Below are positions 44,478 to 53,207 of a DNA stretch of 64,000 nt, piece by piece. The translations under genes were made by a program, and so were the position numbers. Source of the stretch: an uncultured Clostridium sp. (GTDB taxonomy: Bacteria; Bacillota; Clostridia; Clostridiales; Clostridiaceae); assembly GCF_910588715.1 (NCBI RefSeq), contig NZ_CAJURG010000003.1, positions 1-64,000 on the forward strand. Reading direction: 5' to 3'. Every line of letters starts with the position of its first letter. Position 1 is the stretch's first letter. The notes under the pieces were generated by a model that had not been told where the DNA came from, ran no database searches, and worked only from the letters and a program-made list of their open reading frames with translations.

Positions 44478-45119
44478 TTATTTTTCTTTAGACTTTTGCT
44501 CTTTGAAATATTTGCATCTATTAGTTAACGGACATTCCCCACATTTAGGATTTCTGGCTATACAACATCTTCTGCCATGAAATATTAATAAATGGTGAGT
44601 TAAACTCCACTCCTTTTTAGGTAATTCTGCTTGAAGTTGCTTTTCTACTTCTAAAACATTATCAGAATCTGCAAGTCCTAGCCTGTTAGAAACCCTAAAT
44701 ACATGAGTATCAACTGCAATAGATGGAACTCCAAAGGCATTTGATAATACTACATTTGCTGTTTTTCTTCCAGCACCTGCTAAGCTTGTTATCTCTTCCA
44801 TTGTTTTAGGAACCTCTCCATTAAACTTAGTTTTAAGCTGATTACACATAATTAAAATATTTTTAGCTTTATTTCTAAATAGTCCTATTTGTTTTATCCT
44901 TGTTTCAAGTTCATTTATAGATAATGTTAAAAATGCATCAACATCAGAATAATCCCTAAATAACACCTCAGTAACTTCATTAACCTTCTTATCAGTTGTT
45001 TGCGCAGATAAAATTGTTGCAACTAATAATTGAAATGGAGTTTTATAATTTAATTCACACTTAGCATCTGGATATAGCCTCTTTAACTCTTCTAATATTA
45101 TTTTAGTCCTTTGCTTCAT
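44478..45119 (-). CDS. nth: Endonuclease III
   Basis: A 213-residue DNA glycosylase/AP lyase of base excision repair. The helix-hairpin-helix LAGAGRKTANVVL holds the catalytic Lys, the Asp in AVDTHVFRVSNRLG is the second catalytic residue, and CCIARNPKCGECPLTNRC forms the [4Fe-4S] loop. It removes oxidised pyrimidines. GGAGG lies 10 nt upstream of the ATG. It lies 44 nt downstream of plsC in the same direction and may share its transcript. Confidence 0.96.
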   Translation of the reverse strand: MKQRTKIILEELKRLYPDAKCELNYKTPFQLLVATILSAQTTDKKVNEVTEVLFRDYSDVDAFLTLSINELETRIKQIGLFRNKAKNILIMCNQLKTKFNGEVPKTMEEITSLAGAGRKTANVVLSNAFGVPSIAVDTHVFRVSNRLGLADSDNVLEVEKQLQAELPKKEWSLTHHLLIFHGRRCCIARNPKCGECPLTNRCKYFKEQKSKEK

Positions 45120-45163
45120 TTAAATTTCCTCCAAAATTTTAAATATCAATTTTCTACTAATGG

Positions 45164-45871
45164 TTAATCCTTATAAACACCTTTATATTCTTCTGGTAAT
45201 CCATTAGCTATTGACTTCATTATATAATTTAGACATCTATCATCATATTCATGCTTAGATTCATCTTTACTCTTTTTAGGAAGTTCTATATATTCTCCTA
45301 TTTTTACATTTACTTCAGCCTCATTCCACTTCTCCCCTGCCATATCACCATTTTTATTAATTGGTAATAGTTTTTCGGTTCCATATAATGAAATAGGTAT
45401 TATTTTTGCCTTGCTCATTCTAGCAACTAATAATATACCTTTTTTCCCTTCAATCATACTACCTGTTCTACTCCTTGTCCCCTCAGGGAAAAGAACAAGA
45501 TTTTCTCCATTTCTTAATAAATTTATCATAGCCATAATGGCTTCCTTATCAGCGCTATTAGGTTTTATTGCAATATTTTTAACTATTTTAGTCCCTAAGT
45601 TTGTAACTGGATCATTTGAAAGCTTAATTCCTGCAACAAAAGTAGGATCATATTCATCTTTTAATATTTTTTCTATAATAAATCCATCTGAATTACTTAA
45701 ATGATTACTAATAAATATTTTAGCCCCTTCAGCTTTTTTTATATTTTCATACCCACTTAAATTAATTTTTGCATACTTTTTTAAATATCCATTTACTTTA
45801 TTTCTTGCTATCTTTATAACTAAGCTTTCTGGTAAAAGCTTTATAATATTTGCAGTAGTCTTAGACATCAT
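45164..45871 (-). CDS. plsC: 1-acyl-sn-glycerol-3-phosphate acyltransferase
   Basis: A 235-residue acyltransferase of the PlsC family. ISNHLSNSDG holds the catalytic His and Asp (NHxxxxD); the glycerol-phosphate site is LFPEGTRSRTG. It adds the second acyl chain to make phosphatidic acid. A hydrophobic N-terminal stretch may dip into the membrane. Lies between a queG-like gene and nth, same strand. Two adjacent ATG codons open the frame; the first has GGGGG upstream. Confidence 0.88.
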   Translation of the reverse strand: MMSKTTANIIKLLPESLVIKIARNKVNGYLKKYAKINLSGYENIKKAEGAKIFISNHLSNSDGFIIEKILKDEYDPTFVAGIKLSNDPVTNLGTKIVKNIAIKPNSADKEAIMAMINLLRNGENLVLFPEGTRSRTGSMIEGKKGILLVARMSKAKIIPISLYGTEKLLPINKNGDMAGEKWNEAEVNVKIGEYIELPKKSKDESKHEYDDRCLNYIMKSIANGLPEEYKGVYKD

Positions 45872-45943
45872 ATCAAAATTCCCCCTTAAATTAACTAAAT
45901 AATATAAATATTATATTTTATATAGTAATTTAAAACAATTAAC

Positions 45944-46918
45944 TTACTTTAATCTTTCTATGTATTCATTTATATAAGGTGAATCTCCCTTAAACACGTT
46001 TATGTTTTTTCCCTCATTATATAACTTTATTATAGCATTTCTCTTAATAACATTTTTCCCTCTCCATCCACAAGACGTTTTTAAAATATTATCTTTAAAA
46101 AACTTATTATTCATATCAGCATAAATATCACTTTGTAAATTACACATAAATTCTAAAGGCTTAAATTCTTCAATTTTAGAAAAACTTATTTTACTATTAT
46201 ACGGACATACATTTTGACATATATCACATCCAAATATCTTATCTTTTAAGAGCTTTATTTCAATGTCAGTTAGTTCTTTCTTTTGTGTGATATATGAAGA
46301 ACATATATTAGGATTTATTTTTCTTATATTAATAGATTTTGTTGGGCAATTATTATAACACCTCATACATTCCCCACATTCTCTATACTTCCTTATTTCT
46401 TGAAATTTTCTTATCTCATCACTTTCTAATTCTAAGTCAGTAATTATTTCACCTAAAAAAACATATGAACCATATTTATTTGTTATAATCATATTATTTC
46501 TTCCAACAAAGCCAATATTAGCTAAGTATGCAATATATCTTTCTGGTAATGTATTGCTATCTACAAAAGCAATAGCTTCTCCATCTCTTGATTTAATAAA
46601 ATCACAAATCTTATCTAAATACCTTTTTACAACTCTATGATAATCTAAACCCTTAGTATATTTTGAAAAACCATTTTCAATATTATTCTCTATCCAAAGA
46701 TAGGGAAAAGCTATTGAAATAATAGTTTTTCCCTCTTTCATATACCACATTGGATTTATTCTTTTTTCTATATCACTTTCTTCAAATTCATTTTCTAAGT
46801 TATTTTCTTTTCTATTTTTATAGAAATTTTCTAATTCATCGAATCTTCTACATTTAATAAATCCAATATTATCAAGATTCAATGAATTACAGTATTTTAT
46901 TATTTCTTCCTTCAACAT
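45944..46918 (-). CDS. queG: Epoxyqueuosine reductase-like iron-sulfur protein
   Basis: A 324-residue protein. The N-terminal cobalamin-binding-like part has the VDSNTLPERYIAYLANIGF segment and GRNNMIITNKYGSYVFLGEI, matching QueG with its catalytic Asp. Two [4Fe-4S] motifs follow: CGECMRCYNNCP (about 195) and CDICQNVCPYN (about 246). It would catalyse the last step of queuosine synthesis in tRNA. It is shorter than E. coli QueG and lacks the C-terminal helical repeats. It sits 3 nt after cysE, at the end of a cysteine T-box operon, so its expression may depend on cysteine supply. Iron-sulfur clusters need cysteine, but this link is speculative. Confidence 0.82.
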   Translation of the reverse strand: MLKEEIIKYCNSLNLDNIGFIKCRRFDELENFYKNRKENNLENEFEESDIEKRINPMWYMKEGKTIISIAFPYLWIENNIENGFSKYTKGLDYHRVVKRYLDKICDFIKSRDGEAIAFVDSNTLPERYIAYLANIGFVGRNNMIITNKYGSYVFLGEIITDLELESDEIRKFQEIRKYRECGECMRCYNNCPTKSINIRKINPNICSSYITQKKELTDIEIKLLKDKIFGCDICQNVCPYNSKISFSKIEEFKPLEFMCNLQSDIYADMNNKFFKDNILKTSCGWRGKNVIKRNAIIKLYNEGKNINVFKGDSPYINEYIERLK

Positions 46919-46921
46919 AAA

Positions 46922-47515
46922 TTAAATCACCATATCATTATAATTTTCTTTGTCATTGTCACAATAACTTTCTACATTACTTATTGATCTTGCTTCTTCT
47001 TTTTTCTTAACTATATTTTTAGCAGGAATTCCAACTGCTGTAGCACCTTCTGGAACATCTTTTAAAACTACAGAATTTGCACCTATTTTAGCGTTGCTTC
47101 CAATAAATATAGCTCCAAGAACCTTAGCACCAGATCCTATTATAACATTATCTCCTACAGTTGGATGTCTCTTTCCCTTATCTTTCCCTGTTCCACCTAA
47201 TGTTACTCCATGATATAAAAGCACATTGTCACCAATTTCTGCTGTTTCTCCAATTACTACTCCCATACCATGATCTATAACTAATCCCTTTCCAATCTTA
47301 GCTCCTGGATGTATTTCTATTCCAGTAATAAATCTAGCTATTTGTGAAATGAGCCTTGCTAAAAAGAATAATTTTTTAGTATAAAGAAAATGAGATATTC
47401 TATATGCAATTAAGGCATGAATTGTAGGATAAAGCAAAAACACCTCAATTTTACTTCTAGCTGCTGGGTCATTTTCAATAACTCTACTTAAATCATATCT
47501 TAAATTTTTAAACAA
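46922..47515 (-). CDS. cysE: Serine O-acetyltransferase
   Basis: A 197-residue acetyltransferase. An N-terminal helical part is followed by left-handed beta-helix hexapeptide repeats (IEIHPGAKIGKGLVIDHGMG, VVIGETAEIGDNV, GTGKDKGKRHPTVGDN). His in DHGMG and RHPTVG are the active-site residues. It makes O-acetylserine for CysK. 26 nt downstream of cysK, in one unit with the T-box leader. The C-terminal tail does not end in the usual Ile needed for the classic CysK complex only in some families; here it ends in MVI. Confidence 0.95.
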   Translation of the reverse strand: MFKNLRYDLSRVIENDPAARSKIEVFLLYPTIHALIAYRISHFLYTKKLFFLARLISQIARFITGIEIHPGAKIGKGLVIDHGMGVVIGETAEIGDNVLLYHGVTLGGTGKDKGKRHPTVGDNVIIGSGAKVLGAIFIGSNAKIGANSVVLKDVPEGATAVGIPAKNIVKKKEEARSISNVESYCDNDKENYNDMVI

Positions 47516-47541
47516 AGTTACTCATCCTCCTTTAAATAAAT

Positions 47542-48450
47542 TTATTCATAGATTCCCATCGAAATATATTTTTCTCCTCCATCTGGAGCTATAGCTAATA
47601 CTTTTTTACCTTTTCCAATTCTTTTAGCTATCTCCATAGCTGCATAAATAGCTGCTCCTGATGAAATTCCTACTAATACTCCTTCATTTTTTGAAAAATC
47701 TACTGCTGTTTTAATTGCATCATCATCACTAACAGCAATTACCTTATCAACATATTCTCCATTATAATTTTGTGGCACAAATCCAGCACCAATTCCCTGA
47801 ATCTTATGTGCTCCCGGCTTATTTCCAGCTATAACTTGTGAATTACTTGGTTCAACTGCAACTATTTCTATACCATTTATTTTTTCTTTTAACTTTTTTC
47901 CTATTCCTGTTATAGTTCCTCCAGTTCCAACTCCAGCAACAAAAACATCTAAGTCATTTATATCTTCATATATCTCCTCTGCTGTTGTTTCATAATGCTT
48001 TTCTGGATTAGCTATATTTTCAAATTGTTGTGGCATAAAATATCCATGTTCATTTACCATTTGAGTAGCTCTTTCTATAGCTCCCCTCATTCCCTTAGCC
48101 CCTTCTGTTAATACTAATTCTGCTCCATATGCCTTAATTAAATCTCTTCTTTCCTTGCTCATAGTTTCAGGCATAACTATTATAACTTTATACCCCTTCA
48201 CTCTTCCTATCATTGCAAGTGCAATTCCAGTATTTCCACTTGTAGGCTCAACAATTACTGAACCTTCTTTTAATACCCCATCTTTTTCTGCTCTTTCAAT
48301 CATCCCAAGAGCTGCCCTATCTTTTATGCTTCCACCTAGATTAAATTTTTCTAATTTCACATATACATCAGCACTATCCTCACTTATCATATTTCTTACC
48401 TTTAATATTGGTGTTTTTCCTATTAATTCAATTGCTCCATTATAAATCAT
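47542..48450 (-). CDS. cysK: O-acetylserine sulfhydrylase (cysteine synthase)
   Basis: A 302-residue PLP enzyme. Lys in KLEKFNLGGSIKDRAAL is the PLP lysine (near residue 42). The EPTSGNTGIALAM loop binds O-acetylserine and GTGGTITGIGKKLKE binds the PLP phosphate. It makes cysteine from O-acetylserine and sulfide. An ATG at 48450 follows GGAGGG; the frame is open 8 codons further upstream but those codons contain the ribosome binding site. First gene of the T-box operon cysK-cysE-queG. Confidence 0.96.
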   Translation of the reverse strand: MIYNGAIELIGKTPILKVRNMISEDSADVYVKLEKFNLGGSIKDRAALGMIERAEKDGVLKEGSVIVEPTSGNTGIALAMIGRVKGYKVIIVMPETMSKERRDLIKAYGAELVLTEGAKGMRGAIERATQMVNEHGYFMPQQFENIANPEKHYETTAEEIYEDINDLDVFVAGVGTGGTITGIGKKLKEKINGIEIVAVEPSNSQVIAGNKPGAHKIQGIGAGFVPQNYNGEYVDKVIAVSDDDAIKTAVDFSKNEGVLVGISSGAAIYAAMEIAKRIGKGKKVLAIAPDGGEKYISMGIYE

Positions 48451-48503
48451 AAATATCCCTCCTAAAATACTCATAGTAATTAATTATTTAAAATTTTTTG
48501 TAT

Positions 48504-48787
48504 AAAAAAACTCCGCCTCTAAATATATAGAGACGAAGTATATTCGCGGTTCCACTCTAATTAAATCATAATAATGATTTCACTTATTTCTACAGTACAA
48601 TATAATACCTGAGCACTATAACGGGCGCCACCGTAAAACCTTACTATTATTTCAGGCATAAACTCCAAAGGGCACTTCATATAAATTATCAGTGAAAAGT
48701 TCTCAGCTTCCTTTTCTCTCTGTAACCTTCCTTTATACTACTTTACTTTTTCACAGTTTTAATTCCGAGTATTTAACTAAACTTTAT
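48504..48787 (-). ncRNA. Cysteine T-box leader (riboswitch)
   Basis: The leader of cysK. The T-box proper (AGAGTGGAACCGCG) is at 48545-48559, with TGGA complementary to the UCCA end of tRNA-Cys. A stem I region with an AGAGAG loop motif and a specifier TGC (cysteine) at 48672-48674 lies upstream. The terminator (10-bp stem with G-T pairs, then TTTTTTT) is at 48504-48538 and can be replaced by the antiterminator. Uncharged tRNA-Cys would allow transcription of cysK-cysE-queG. Boundaries are approximate. Confidence 0.93.
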
Positions 48788-48793
48788 ACTTTA

Positions 48794-48821
48794 ATTATAT
48801 GCCTATTAACTAAAAAGTCAA
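48794..48821 (-). promoter_or_regulatory. Promoter of the cysteine T-box operon
   Basis: -35 TTGACT (48816-48821), 16-nt spacer, -10 TATAAT (48794-48799), just upstream of the T-box leader. Confidence 0.85.
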
Positions 48822-48839
48822 CAATGAATTTCAAATATT

Positions 48840-50093
48840 TTACTTATTTTTCTTCTTCCAAATAGGGTATAAAACTTCATCAATTAAATCATGAGTATTT
48901 ACAACCCCTATTAAAACATCATTATTATCAACTACAGGTATGGATAACAAATCATACTTAGCTGCTATTTCAACGGCTTTATCTATATCTTCATTATGCT
49001 TAAGTATATTTATATTTTCATCCATTATTTCTTTTACCTTTATTTTTCCATTATTTAAAATTAAATCTTTTAATTGTATTACTCCAATAACCTTTTCTTC
49101 TTCATCTTTTATAAATATTGAATTTAACTCTTCATCTTCAGGATTGCTTTCTCTTAAAATATCAATTATTTCTCCAACAGTAATATCTAAATTAAATGAA
49201 ATAAAGTCCTTACTCATTATACTTCCTATTGTTTCATCTCCATACTTAAGAAGCTCTTTTACTTCCTTAGCATCCTCTGATTCTAAATTAACAAGTATTT
49301 TTTCTCTTTCATCATCATCTAATTCATCTAATATATCTGCAATTTCATCATTAGGCATATTTTCTAATACTTCCACAGCCTTTGCTTCACTTAAATCCTT
49401 TATAATACTACTCTTGTATTCTGGTTCTATTTCTTCTAAAGTATCTGCAGCTAAGTCCTCATCTAATGATTCAAAAATTTGTTTTCTTGAACTTGCATCA
49501 AGCTTTTCTAATATATCTGCTAAGTCAGCTGGATGTAATGTTGATAACTTTTTATATGGAACTGCTATTTGTAAATTTTTATTGACCATTTCTAAAGATT
49601 CAACGTCATCCCACATAATAACCTTATCTTCAAAATCTTTATTTAACATTTTATAAAAAAACTTTCCTAACCCTTGACAGTTCATTCTTCTAAACTTAGC
49701 AAGGGGACCTGTTTCAACTGCAATTACCCTATATTCACCAGCAATTTCCGCAATTCTTAAATCATCAACTCTAACAACTTGCTTTCCATTTATATCTACA
49801 ATCTTTTTATCTAATAAATTTCTTGATAATAAATAAGAATAAGTTCTTGGAAGTATTTCTTTACTTCCACGAATCATTATTTTAACTTTATTATCAACAT
49901 TATAGAATAATATACTTCTAAACTCGTAGTGCAATGTTACTCCATCTTTTTTAACCTTATATCCAATAACTCTTGGATAACCTTGCTCAGTAGTTACATA
50001 TATATCCTTTAATTCTCCAATCACATCATCAAATTCATCATATATCTTTCTTCCCAATATGCTAGTAAATAAAAAAACAGATAATCTTTGCAT
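48840..50093 (-). CDS. PRC-barrel / MgtE_N / CBS-domain protein without a channel domain
   Basis: A 417-residue soluble protein. Residues 1-165 contain two PRC-barrel-like modules (GELKDIYVTTEQGYPRVIGY and ISEIL-type strands). Residues about 190-290 form a MgtE N-terminal helical domain (LHPADLADILEKLDASSRKQ, repeated DEIADILDELDDDEREK). Two CBS domains follow (about 290-400). No membrane spans are present, so the MgtE channel itself is missing. It likely senses Mg or a nucleotide and regulates a separate transporter (inference). Its ribosome binding site lies in a perfect hairpin (see the leader feature), suggesting translational control. Confidence 0.85.
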   Translation of the reverse strand: MQRLSVFLFTSILGRKIYDEFDDVIGELKDIYVTTEQGYPRVIGYKVKKDGVTLHYEFRSILFYNVDNKVKIMIRGSKEILPRTYSYLLSRNLLDKKIVDINGKQVVRVDDLRIAEIAGEYRVIAVETGPLAKFRRMNCQGLGKFFYKMLNKDFEDKVIMWDDVESLEMVNKNLQIAVPYKKLSTLHPADLADILEKLDASSRKQIFESLDEDLAADTLEEIEPEYKSSIIKDLSEAKAVEVLENMPNDEIADILDELDDDEREKILVNLESEDAKEVKELLKYGDETIGSIMSKDFISFNLDITVGEIIDILRESNPEDEELNSIFIKDEEEKVIGVIQLKDLILNNGKIKVKEIMDENINILKHNEDIDKAVEIAAKYDLLSIPVVDNNDVLIGVVNTHDLIDEVLYPIWKKKNK

Positions 50094-50260
50094 AAAAATT
50101 CCTCCTCAATTAATAGAGGAGATGTTTGGCTTTAAATTTTAGTTTCCCCCCTATTAGTTTTTATATTCAATTTTCTTAAATTAATACTCTGAGGGACACC
50201 CTCCATTTAATCTCACCACCATTATTTCAATGACTATTTATTGCGATTTTATTTAAACAT
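50094..50260 (-). promoter_or_regulatory. Structured leader that hides the ribosome binding site of the CBS protein gene
   Basis: The stem CTCCTC (50116-50121 in RNA sense) / GAGGAG (50102-50107), with an 8-nt loop, contains the ribosome binding site GAGGAGG (50101-50107), 7 nt before the ATG. A second hairpin, GAGGG-TGT-CCCTC, lies at 50191-50203, and an unpaired-looking AATAGGGGGGAAAC run is near 50143-50155. The architecture resembles a translation-controlling element. It does not match any riboswitch class I could recognise. Confidence 0.55.
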
Positions 50261-50261
50261 T

Positions 50262-50290
50262 GCAATAAAAATGCCCTTTATTGGGCATTA
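50262..50290 (-). terminator. Terminator of upstream membrane protein gene
   Basis: Stem AATGCCC with GGGCATT around AATAAA, followed on the minus strand by TTTTAT. It ends the transcript of the gene at 50359-51009. Confidence 0.8.
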
Positions 50291-50358
50291 TATATTAATA
50301 TTATATTAACACCCTGATAAAAGGCAATACTATAAAAACAATATTTGTAATTTAATTA

Positions 50359-51009
50359 TTATTTTTTAATTTTAAAGGTGGATATTGCTTTATAAGAACA
50401 TCCTATAATACACATCTCCCCAACTAACGGATAAGGAAAAATTCTAAATCCACCAAGGAATATTATAAATTCTATAACAGTAATTATTAAAGATATTAAA
50501 AGTAATCTCATTCCACAAGTATTGCTATACTGTTTATCAACAAATAGTATAGTAATAATTACAAATGATGAAATTACTATTAAATAAATTAAATTTGGGA
50601 TTAAAATTTCCCTATAGTTTACTATAAATCCAAATACAGTGTCTACTCTTATATCCAGCTTATAAAATACATTTATTATAAAATAACCTAAAAATAATAT
50701 AATCATAACAATATAGTTATAATCAAACTTTCTTTTTTCATCCCTTAAAAATATATAAATAGCTGCCAATATTAAAAGTGGAATAGCTACAAAGTTTAAA
50801 TGTGTTAATATTTTAATAGAATAAATAACTCTTTGCCTTTGTATTAACCATAAGGATAATAATGACAAATATCTCACAACTATAATTAATAGACTTACTA
50901 AATAAAATTTTCTTATTTTTATTGGACATTTACTAGAGTTTAAATAAATTAAGTATAATGAAAAAATAATCATAAATAATAATATGCATAAATAAATAAA
51001 GGCAACCAT
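50359..51009 (-). CDS. Polytopic membrane protein of unknown function
   Basis: A 216-residue protein with about seven hydrophobic segments and short basic loops (NSSKCPIKIRKF, RDEKRKFDYN). I do not recognise the family. The layout (seven spans, ends with a short cytosolic tail STFKIKK) is like sensor or channel subunits but no motif supports a function. It has GGAGAT before the ATG and lies between a lipid kinase gene and the CBS protein gene, with its own terminator. Confidence 0.6.
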   Translation of the reverse strand: MVAFIYLCILLFMIIFSLYLIYLNSSKCPIKIRKFYLVSLLIIVVRYLSLLSLWLIQRQRVIYSIKILTHLNFVAIPLLILAAIYIFLRDEKRKFDYNYIVMIILFLGYFIINVFYKLDIRVDTVFGFIVNYREILIPNLIYLIVISSFVIITILFVDKQYSNTCGMRLLLISLIITVIEFIIFLGGFRIFPYPLVGEMCIIGCSYKAISTFKIKK

Positions 51010-51079
51010 TATTTATCTCCTTTACAAAAGTACTATTATTTATAATTATTAAATTTTTATTTTATTTATTCTCTTTTTT

Positions 51080-51961
51080 CTATTTAACACCTAAAATTTT
51101 AAGTCCACCCTTTATACATTTTATATCTAGTGGAAAATCAGGTCCTTTTTCTCCATCTATATCTGTAACTATATTTTCACTACATTCTATATGGAGATTA
51201 TCTGTTTTAAAATATATAACCCTATCAGAATCTAGGTGTTCTCCCTTAAGCACCTTTATAAATAAAGGAATTAATTCATATATTTGAACAGCTTTAAAAA
51301 CTATTACATCTAACATTCCATCTGTAGCATCAGCTCTAGTTGCTAAATTAAAATTTCCTGCTGTTTTTCCATTAAAAATTAACATAAGATACATAGTTCC
51401 ATCAAAATTTATTTCTTTTGAAGATATCTTTACCTTTAAAGGTCTAAAGTTAGGTAATTCTTCTATACCTTTTAGATAATATGCTAGCTTTCCAATTGTA
51501 TTTTTTAAATTCACATCAGTTTTTTGAGATACATCAGTAAAAAGCCCTGTACTAGCAACATTTACAAAATACTTATCATTAATACTACCCAAATCAACTG
51601 CCGTTGCTGTTGAGCCAATTATTTGTCTACAAGCAGCCTCTACATCAGATGGCATTCCTAAAAACTTAGAAAAATCATTTGCTGTACCCACTGGTAAAAT
51701 ACCTATGGGTAATGCAATTCCTTGCTTAGCCATAGCGTTTACAACTGAATCAACAGTCCCGTCACCACCAGCCACTAATATATACTCATATTCACCTGGC
51801 CTAATATCAAGGAGTGCATTTTCTATTCCACATTCTTTTCTTATTCTATATGGAACTATTGTAAGCCCCGCTTGTTGATGTATATTAATTATTTCATCTA
51901 ATTTTGATAAAATAACATTTTCTCCAGAATATGGGTTATAAATTAACTTTACCTTCCTCAT
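51080..51961 (-). CDS. dagK: Diacylglycerol/lipid kinase (DagK/YegS family)
   Basis: A 293-residue lipid kinase. The ATP site has VAGGDGTVDSVVNAM (about 66-80) and LPVGTANDFS (about 95-104). The C-terminal beta-sandwich carries DGMLDVIVFK and the catalytic Asp region DGEKGPDFPLDIK. It phosphorylates diacylglycerol to recycle it to phosphatidic acid; the DagK subfamily is likely because of the full Gly-rich loops, but YegS-type lipid kinases are similar. Strong ribosome binding site (GGAGGG) before the ATG. Confidence 0.85.
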   Translation of the reverse strand: MRKVKLIYNPYSGENVILSKLDEIINIHQQAGLTIVPYRIRKECGIENALLDIRPGEYEYILVAGGDGTVDSVVNAMAKQGIALPIGILPVGTANDFSKFLGMPSDVEAACRQIIGSTATAVDLGSINDKYFVNVASTGLFTDVSQKTDVNLKNTIGKLAYYLKGIEELPNFRPLKVKISSKEINFDGTMYLMLIFNGKTAGNFNLATRADATDGMLDVIVFKAVQIYELIPLFIKVLKGEHLDSDRVIYFKTDNLHIECSENIVTDIDGEKGPDFPLDIKCIKGGLKILGVK

Positions 51962-52210
51962 TAATATCCCTCCTACATTATCTATATAAAATTATACCAT
52001 ATATATTTAATTAAGTTACCACCTATATTTTAATTACATATAAAGAGAATATATATAATTTACTTTATATATATTATAATATATCCTCTTCACTTTATTA
52101 AACTTTATTATTTTACAATATTTTCAAATGCTTAGTTGTACAAAATATTAATTTTTTTTAAAAGTTATGTTATAATTATTTTTATGTAAGATAAAATTAG
52201 GAGTGATTAT
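51962..52210. other. Divergent gap between dagK and pssA
   Basis: 249 bp, A+T-rich, holding divergent promoters. A TG-T-TATAAT extended -10 lies near 52167-52175 in front of pssA. A hairpin AAGAGGATATAT/ATATATTCTCTT lies near 52043-52087. No gene was seen. Confidence 0.4.
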
Positions 52211-52732
52211 ATGAGAAAAAGCAGTATTCCTAACACCTTTACTTTTATTAATTTATCATTTGGAATATTATCATTGCTTTCTACATTTGATAGTAACTAT
52301 TCATTAGCGTGTATATTTATATTACTTGCTGCATTAGTTGATAGATATGATGGTAGAATAGCTCGTTACTTACAAGTTACAAGTGATTTAGGTAAAGAAC
52401 TTGATTCATTAGCTGATTTAGTTTCATTTGGAGTTGCACCTTCTGTATTAGTGTTTTTATTATTTGACTTTCACACATTAGACCCATTAGGTATATTAGG
52501 ATTAATTCCTCTTTTATCATTTCCAATATGTGGTGCCTTTAGATTGGCTAGATACAATGCAAGTGAATTTAATGGAGTCTTTACAGGTGTTCCAATTACT
52601 GTTACAGGTAGCCTTATAGCATTATTTTGTTTATTTACTATTAATAAAAATATATCCGCAATTATTCCGTTATTATTATTATTATTAGGTTCTTATTTAA
52701 TGGTAAGTAGATTTCAACTAAAAAAATTTTAA
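52211..52732 (+). CDS. pssA: CDP-diacylglycerol--serine O-phosphatidyltransferase
   Basis: A 173-residue membrane enzyme. The CDP-alcohol phosphotransferase motif reads DRYDGRIAR, eight residues, then GKELDSLAD: D-x2-D-G-x2-A-R-x8-G-x3-D-x3-D, all metal-binding Asp kept (about residues 46-71). Several membrane spans. It makes phosphatidylserine. N-terminal RKSSIPNTFTFINLSFG is typical for PssA. RBS AGGAGTG 5 nt upstream. Single plus-strand gene with a shared terminator. Confidence 0.93.
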   Translation: MRKSSIPNTFTFINLSFGILSLLSTFDSNYSLACIFILLAALVDRYDGRIARYLQVTSDLGKELDSLADLVSFGVAPSVLVFLLFDFHTLDPLGILGLIPLLSFPICGAFRLARYNASEFNGVFTGVPITVTGSLIALFCLFTINKNISAIIPLLLLLLGSYLMVSRFQLKKF

Positions 52733-52736
52733 AAAA

Positions 52737-52781
52737 AGCTATATCAAAGTTATTTGAAAAAAATTCCACTTTGATATAGCT
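52737..52781. terminator. Bidirectional terminator between pssA and unknown gene
   Basis: 14-bp perfect stem AGCTATATCAAAGT / ACTTTGATATAGCT. T-run on the minus strand; a shorter CCTTTT tail on the plus strand. The core TTGATATAG is also found in two other terminators of the window. Confidence 0.85.
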
Positions 52782-52785
52782 CCTT

Positions 52786-53184
52786 TTAATTATTTAATTT
52801 ATTTTCTTGCTCATTCTTATAAGTCTTTAATTTTTCATATTCCTCTCTAACAGATGAGTCTTGAAAAAGTAAATCATTATCTACTTCTGTTAAAATTTTA
52901 TTAGAATCACTTTTCTTTAATATATAATCTCCAACTAAAGCACAATATTTAAAATAACTTTCTCCACATACATCTAACAGCTCAATAACATCATCTATTA
53001 TTTTTCCCAATTCATTTGCTCTATGAACAGCTTCTTTAACATAGCTACTTTTTGCTTCATATATATTATTTAACTCAGCTGCTCCCCCTATAAGTAACCT
53101 ATAAGAATCTACCATTGTTTTTAATAATTGATTTAAATTATTAATATCAACATAATACTCTTTTATTAGTTGTTGATATTTCAT
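52786..53184 (-). CDS. Helical protein of unknown function (132 aa)
   Basis: A 132-residue, mainly helical protein with no membrane span (IDDVIELLDVCGESYFKYCAL is amphipathic). It has an excess of acidic over basic residues. I do not recognise the family. It lies 23 nt downstream of the gene at 53208, so the two are likely one unit. Ribosome binding site GGAGG before the ATG. Position beside sporulation genes may be meaningful but is not evidence. Confidence 0.5.
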   Translation of the reverse strand: MKYQQLIKEYYVDINNLNQLLKTMVDSYRLLIGGAAELNNIYEAKSSYVKEAVHRANELGKIIDDVIELLDVCGESYFKYCALVGDYILKKSDSNKILTEVDNDLLFQDSSVREEYEKLKTYKNEQENKLNN

Positions 53185-53207
53185 TTAAATACCTCCAATA
53201 TAATTAA

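Noticed and set aside
48940..49656. Plus-strand 238-codon open frame
   Set aside because: It is the antisense shadow of the PRC/MgtE_N/CBS gene, rich in Ser/Ile/Leu from reverse-reading acidic helices, without a ribosome binding site or family match.
50094..50260. Known Mg riboswitch (M-box) or Mn yybP-ykoY element before the CBS gene
   Set aside because: The conserved words of those classes were not found in the leader, so only an unclassified structured leader is claimed.
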